Assembly (NCBI GenBank): GCA_964304625.1
Contig: OZ199838.1
Coordinates: forward strand, 11,222,001 to 11,286,000
Length of the DNA: 64,000 nt
Direction: 5' to 3'
From: Kudoa neothunni
Lineage: Eukaryota; Cnidaria
The notes under the pieces: generated by a model
What the model saw: the letters and a program-made list of their open reading frames with translations, nothing else
What the model was told of the DNA's origin: nothing
Databases searched by the model: none
Shown: one piece after another, positions 58,055-64,000 of the stretch
Layout: every line of letters begins with the position of its first letter
Numbering within the stretch: position 1 is the first letter of the stretch
Position numbers and translations under genes: made by a program

Positions 58055-58916
58055 CTCCCCCATTACCGTCTTTATTCTGAAATACAAAATTACATATATT
58101 TAAATAAATCGGATTTTTTGTCTACTTCCATAGAAACACTGTTTGTATTTCATCTATGCTACTTTAAATAGCATGAATTGACTTTTCATGTTTTGCATAA
58201 ACCATAATAAATGTCTATTTGACAATAAATAGCTTTTTGGTATGTGATTTATGTAGTTTAGCGCCATTTTTGTATTTAAAATATTGACTACTGGCACGCA
58301 TTAATGTAATCCTTACAAAAGCTTTGCGCAATTGCGTCAAAGTTTGATCTCAAATGATTCTGTTTCATAAAAAATACAAAATTAATCGTTGAAAATCATG
58401 CATGAGTAAGTTTTTGTTGTCTTTGGAAAAACTGGATCAATTAAAATTGAGACTGGATTATTTAAGTGTGAACTAATATGAACTTTATTTTAAGCTTTTT
58501 CCTCATTTTAACCTTCTAAGTTATTTGAAAACTACCACCCTTCGACAGATTTGTTGGTGAAAATGACTACATTTTTTTCTCAATTAATACCTCAATAAAA
58601 TTATTTTAAAATGATTTGCATAATATACAAAAATGTTGTCGAATCAATTTTGAGAAAAACCTTAACCACTGTCTAATTTAATCCTACTAATCCGATTTGG
58701 CGTTCTTATTAATTATTTAACGAAATTTTTGGCGCTCAACTAAACTCCCAAGTTTTTCATATAAGGAAAAGCAAAAAATAATAAAACTGTACCGAAATCT
58801 AGATCAAATGATGTTTAATTTCATCAGTCGTTACGACAATAGTTGGTTTTTAACAAAATCCGACGAATTATACCGCGAGCTCGTTAAATCGGATTATGTA
58901 AGATTAATTATTGTAA
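58055..58916. other. A+T-rich spacer with one PiggyBac-like tip
   Basis: TTAACCTTCTAAGT at 58508-58521 equals the inverted tip at 28125, so a non-autonomous PiggyBac may begin here; a partner end was not found. Just before the Helitron the plus strand reads NFISRYDNSWFLTKSDELYR, which could be a lost exon. Otherwise nothing seen. Confidence 0.35.
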
Positions 58917-60086
58917 TCCTTTATATATATAAAGGAGGACTGTCTTATGTTTGTGTGTGTGCCCAAAGTACGCATGTGCGGATAATTTTTTCCTTATAGA
59001 GAGGCATATATGAAATTTTATAAAAATTACAATGTTTCAAAAAATCTTTAAATCGTTGCACACTATCAAATGTTCCAAGAAGAGTTTAGAAAATGGTGAT
59101 TTTGTCAAACGGATTACTTGAGTTCAACAATAGGATTAACATATGCTTATTACCTGCTGATGGTCGGTTGAAGTTGACTTGCCTCCTTATATTCCCAATC
59201 AAATGTTCATTAACTGCTGCAATCTATCTTTATGTACAAGTTTGGCGTTTCTATTTGGGTGTCTGTTTAAATACGCTCCTTATTTATGGGGTTTTAACGT
59301 ATATGACTTGATAAGTATATTTTATAAGTTCTATTAATGGTTTTCAATGTGATAAAAAATCTATATACGTTTCATGAATAACGAATAACGAATAACGAAT
59401 TTGTGGAGAACGTTAAAGTTACATTGACTGAAGCGTTATAATGGAAATACTGCGTTCATAGGTTTCATTAAATCGTCCGCTAAGTTTTACTTTACATGAT
59501 TAAATCCAATGCGGATGGTTGTACTTTTATTTCACCAAATTATTTAAATTGTTTAAGTTGAAGTCGACGCGATTTGTGGCTGTTTATGATAAAAAGCGCT
59601 TGAATGTTTATGCCGAGCTAAACGATGTTAGTTTTAGCAATATCGATTAATTTTCTTAAGTTTTCTTCTATCTCTTTTATTTGTTCTACTTTTTTATTTC
59701 TTAAAAAGTTGGCGGTGCACACAGTTACCGAGCCGAGCCAGAATTCGACTTTTAAAAATCCTCCGGGTCAAAAAATAACGTTTTAGTTAACACTTTAACG
59801 GGATTTAAATAATTCGTAATAAAAAAATACAACGCTGACCTTAACTTGTTTAGCGTTGGTGCAGAGCCACGAAATTTTTAAATGGACGCAGGGATTGATA
59901 CTTTCCTTCACAGAAATTATCATAATTTAAATTGCATAATCCAAATCGTTATAGAAAGTTGCTTAAAAATTTTTAGTTGTTTTGTTTCTATGGGTTAATT
60001 CGAGATTTCAATATATTTTTTGAATGCTATTCAAAAACGCCTCTAGGCAAAATCTTCCCCAAGCAACGTTGGGCAGTTCGCGCTAG
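58917..60086 (+). mobile_element. Non-autonomous Helitron with good ends
   Basis: Starts TCCTTTATATATATAAAGGA and ends with a G+C-rich AGCAACGTTGGGCAGTTCGC followed by CTAG at 60083-60086. The bases outside are A (58916) and T (60087), the AT target of Helitrons. Homologous to 34592-35686 along nearly the whole length. The motif AATAACG is repeated four times near 59380-59400, where the other copy has it once, a local expansion. No coding region. Confidence 0.82.
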
Positions 60087-61276
60087 TAAATATTATTTAT
60101 CTCCAAAAGATAGCAATAGAATTTATTTTTATCTCCACGATCATTTCAAATAAATTTTTTGAAAACAAAGAATTAAAAAAATTAGGGTCATTTTTACCTC
60201 AAAGTTCGTTGGAGATAATTATTGTTCACAACTAATACATGATTATTTTTATTCCGAACTTTTCCTTATGGTATATGTCAAGTATTTAAGAGAATAGCGA
60301 AAATCTCATTAATTTTAAAGAAAAATGATAGATTTTACGGGAGGATTAATGTAAACTGTTATCTATTTATGAGTAATTTTTGGTCATATACTCTGCTACC
60401 ATATAATTATTTCCATAGATACACAAACCGGAATATGACTGACTACAAAAAATTCATTATTATTTTTTCTCATGATTTTAATTTTAAAATGACATGTATA
60501 ATGTTCGATATGTAATTTTTGAAATAACTCGGGGAAATATCTTGACAACTTTTTTAATTAGAGCCCTGTGTTCACCTTGAGAAAAATCATACTTAAGCTT
60601 ATGATGATTCTGAGCTAACCATTACATATCCCATAAATGCGATAGGGAACGTTCGTAGCATCAGAATTTTTAGCCTTTTTAGAAAACAATATTTTTTCAT
60701 AGAAAAGTCAAGTAATATTTATTTATCTGAATAGCATAATTCACCGAATACTTGTAATCAATTGCCGATTCCGATTGAATAGATATGAAAAAAAGGCCGA
60801 CAAATTATATAGCTATTGGTTTATTTATAATTGTATGCATAATTAAACAATATAATAGTATAATGGTAAAGAAGAGATAAAAGTATAGGCATTTTTAGAA
60901 AAAAACCGTACTACCTTTTGAAATTTGTATTCGAAAGAATAGCAACAACCAAAATATAAATAGTTTAAGAGGGTTGTCTGATAGAAATATCAGTAAAAAC
61001 GAGAAATATTGAAATGATATTTTCCAGAAATAAAATATTTAAGCCAATTTTATCTACAAATGTTTAATAATATATTTTATTACGCACAAAAATATTTGTA
61101 TCGCTAACAACAGTCACTCCATTTATTGAAATATATATGTATACGGACACCATCTACTTATCCCATTTACGTATAAGTGAATTCGACACGAAGATTTCGA
61201 TTAGACAAAGGTATAATCAACCAATAAACACTTCCAACTGAACAACTAAGGCAGGTGATACACTATAACTTGGAAG
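60087..61276. other. Upstream region of the PKC gene
   Basis: A+T-rich, about 1.2 kb. Should hold the PKC promoter and 5' untranslated exon. No transposon ends or coding exon recognised. Confidence 0.45.

Positions 61277-64000
<2,724 letters not shown>

Overview
The window looks like nuclear DNA of an animal with an A+T-rich genome (roughly 70% A+T by eye) and very small introns. Ten host genes could be read. Most introns that I could place are 39-92 bp with GT-AG ends. The gene set is animal-type: a NuRD subunit of the MTA family, a novel-type protein kinase C, arfaptin, CRELD and casein kinase 1 gamma. A small, simplified or parasitic animal such as an orthonectid or a myxozoan would fit, but that is inference from intron size and composition. 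No marker gene here settles the lineage.

Host genes, left to right: arfaptin (4102-5015, -), MCTS1 (6134-6891, -), a carnitine/acylcarnitine-type mitochondrial carrier (8010-9360, -), mitochondrial ribosomal protein L21 (9890-12470, +, with a pogo/Tigger transposon inside one intron), CWC25 (12768-14040, -), casein kinase 1 gamma (29772-31715, -), YJU2/CWC16 (36146-37342, +), MTA (40177-42938, -), CRELD (51222-52941, -) and a novel protein kinase C that runs off the right edge (61277-64000, +). They do not form one pathway. CWC25 and YJU2 both act at the first catalytic step of splicing; MCTS1 and MRPL21 belong to cytosolic and mitochondrial translation; MTA is a chromatin regulator; CRELD is a secretory-pathway protein; PKC, CK1 gamma and arfaptin are signalling or membrane-traffic proteins.

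Between the genes lies a dense graveyard of DNA transposons: three PiggyBac elements, five pogo/Tigger elements or derivatives, several hAT elements (three short non-autonomous copies and one transposase relic), a Tc1/IS630-like element that is nearly intact, a Merlin (IS1016-like) relic, a FLYWCH-type MULE, two non-autonomous Helitrons, and two tRNA-derived short elements. Several are nested. The clearest nest is 22.2-27.6 kb, where one PiggyBac is interrupted by a Tc1, a Tigger and a hAT element. At 53.5-58.1 kb a pair of roughly 480-bp inverted repeats encloses another PiggyBac. I recognised no retrovirus, LTR element or Polinton.

The most interesting points are: the MTA gene carries two tandem C2H2 zinc fingers between its GATA finger and its C-terminal domain; several conserved host genes each need one base removed from a homopolymer run to read through, which points to assembly error or to something odder; a perfect 32-bp GC-rich palindrome sits in A+T-rich DNA; three tiny introns are stop-free multiples of three; and the CRELD protein ends in a KDEL-like tetrapeptide after a lysine-rich tail.
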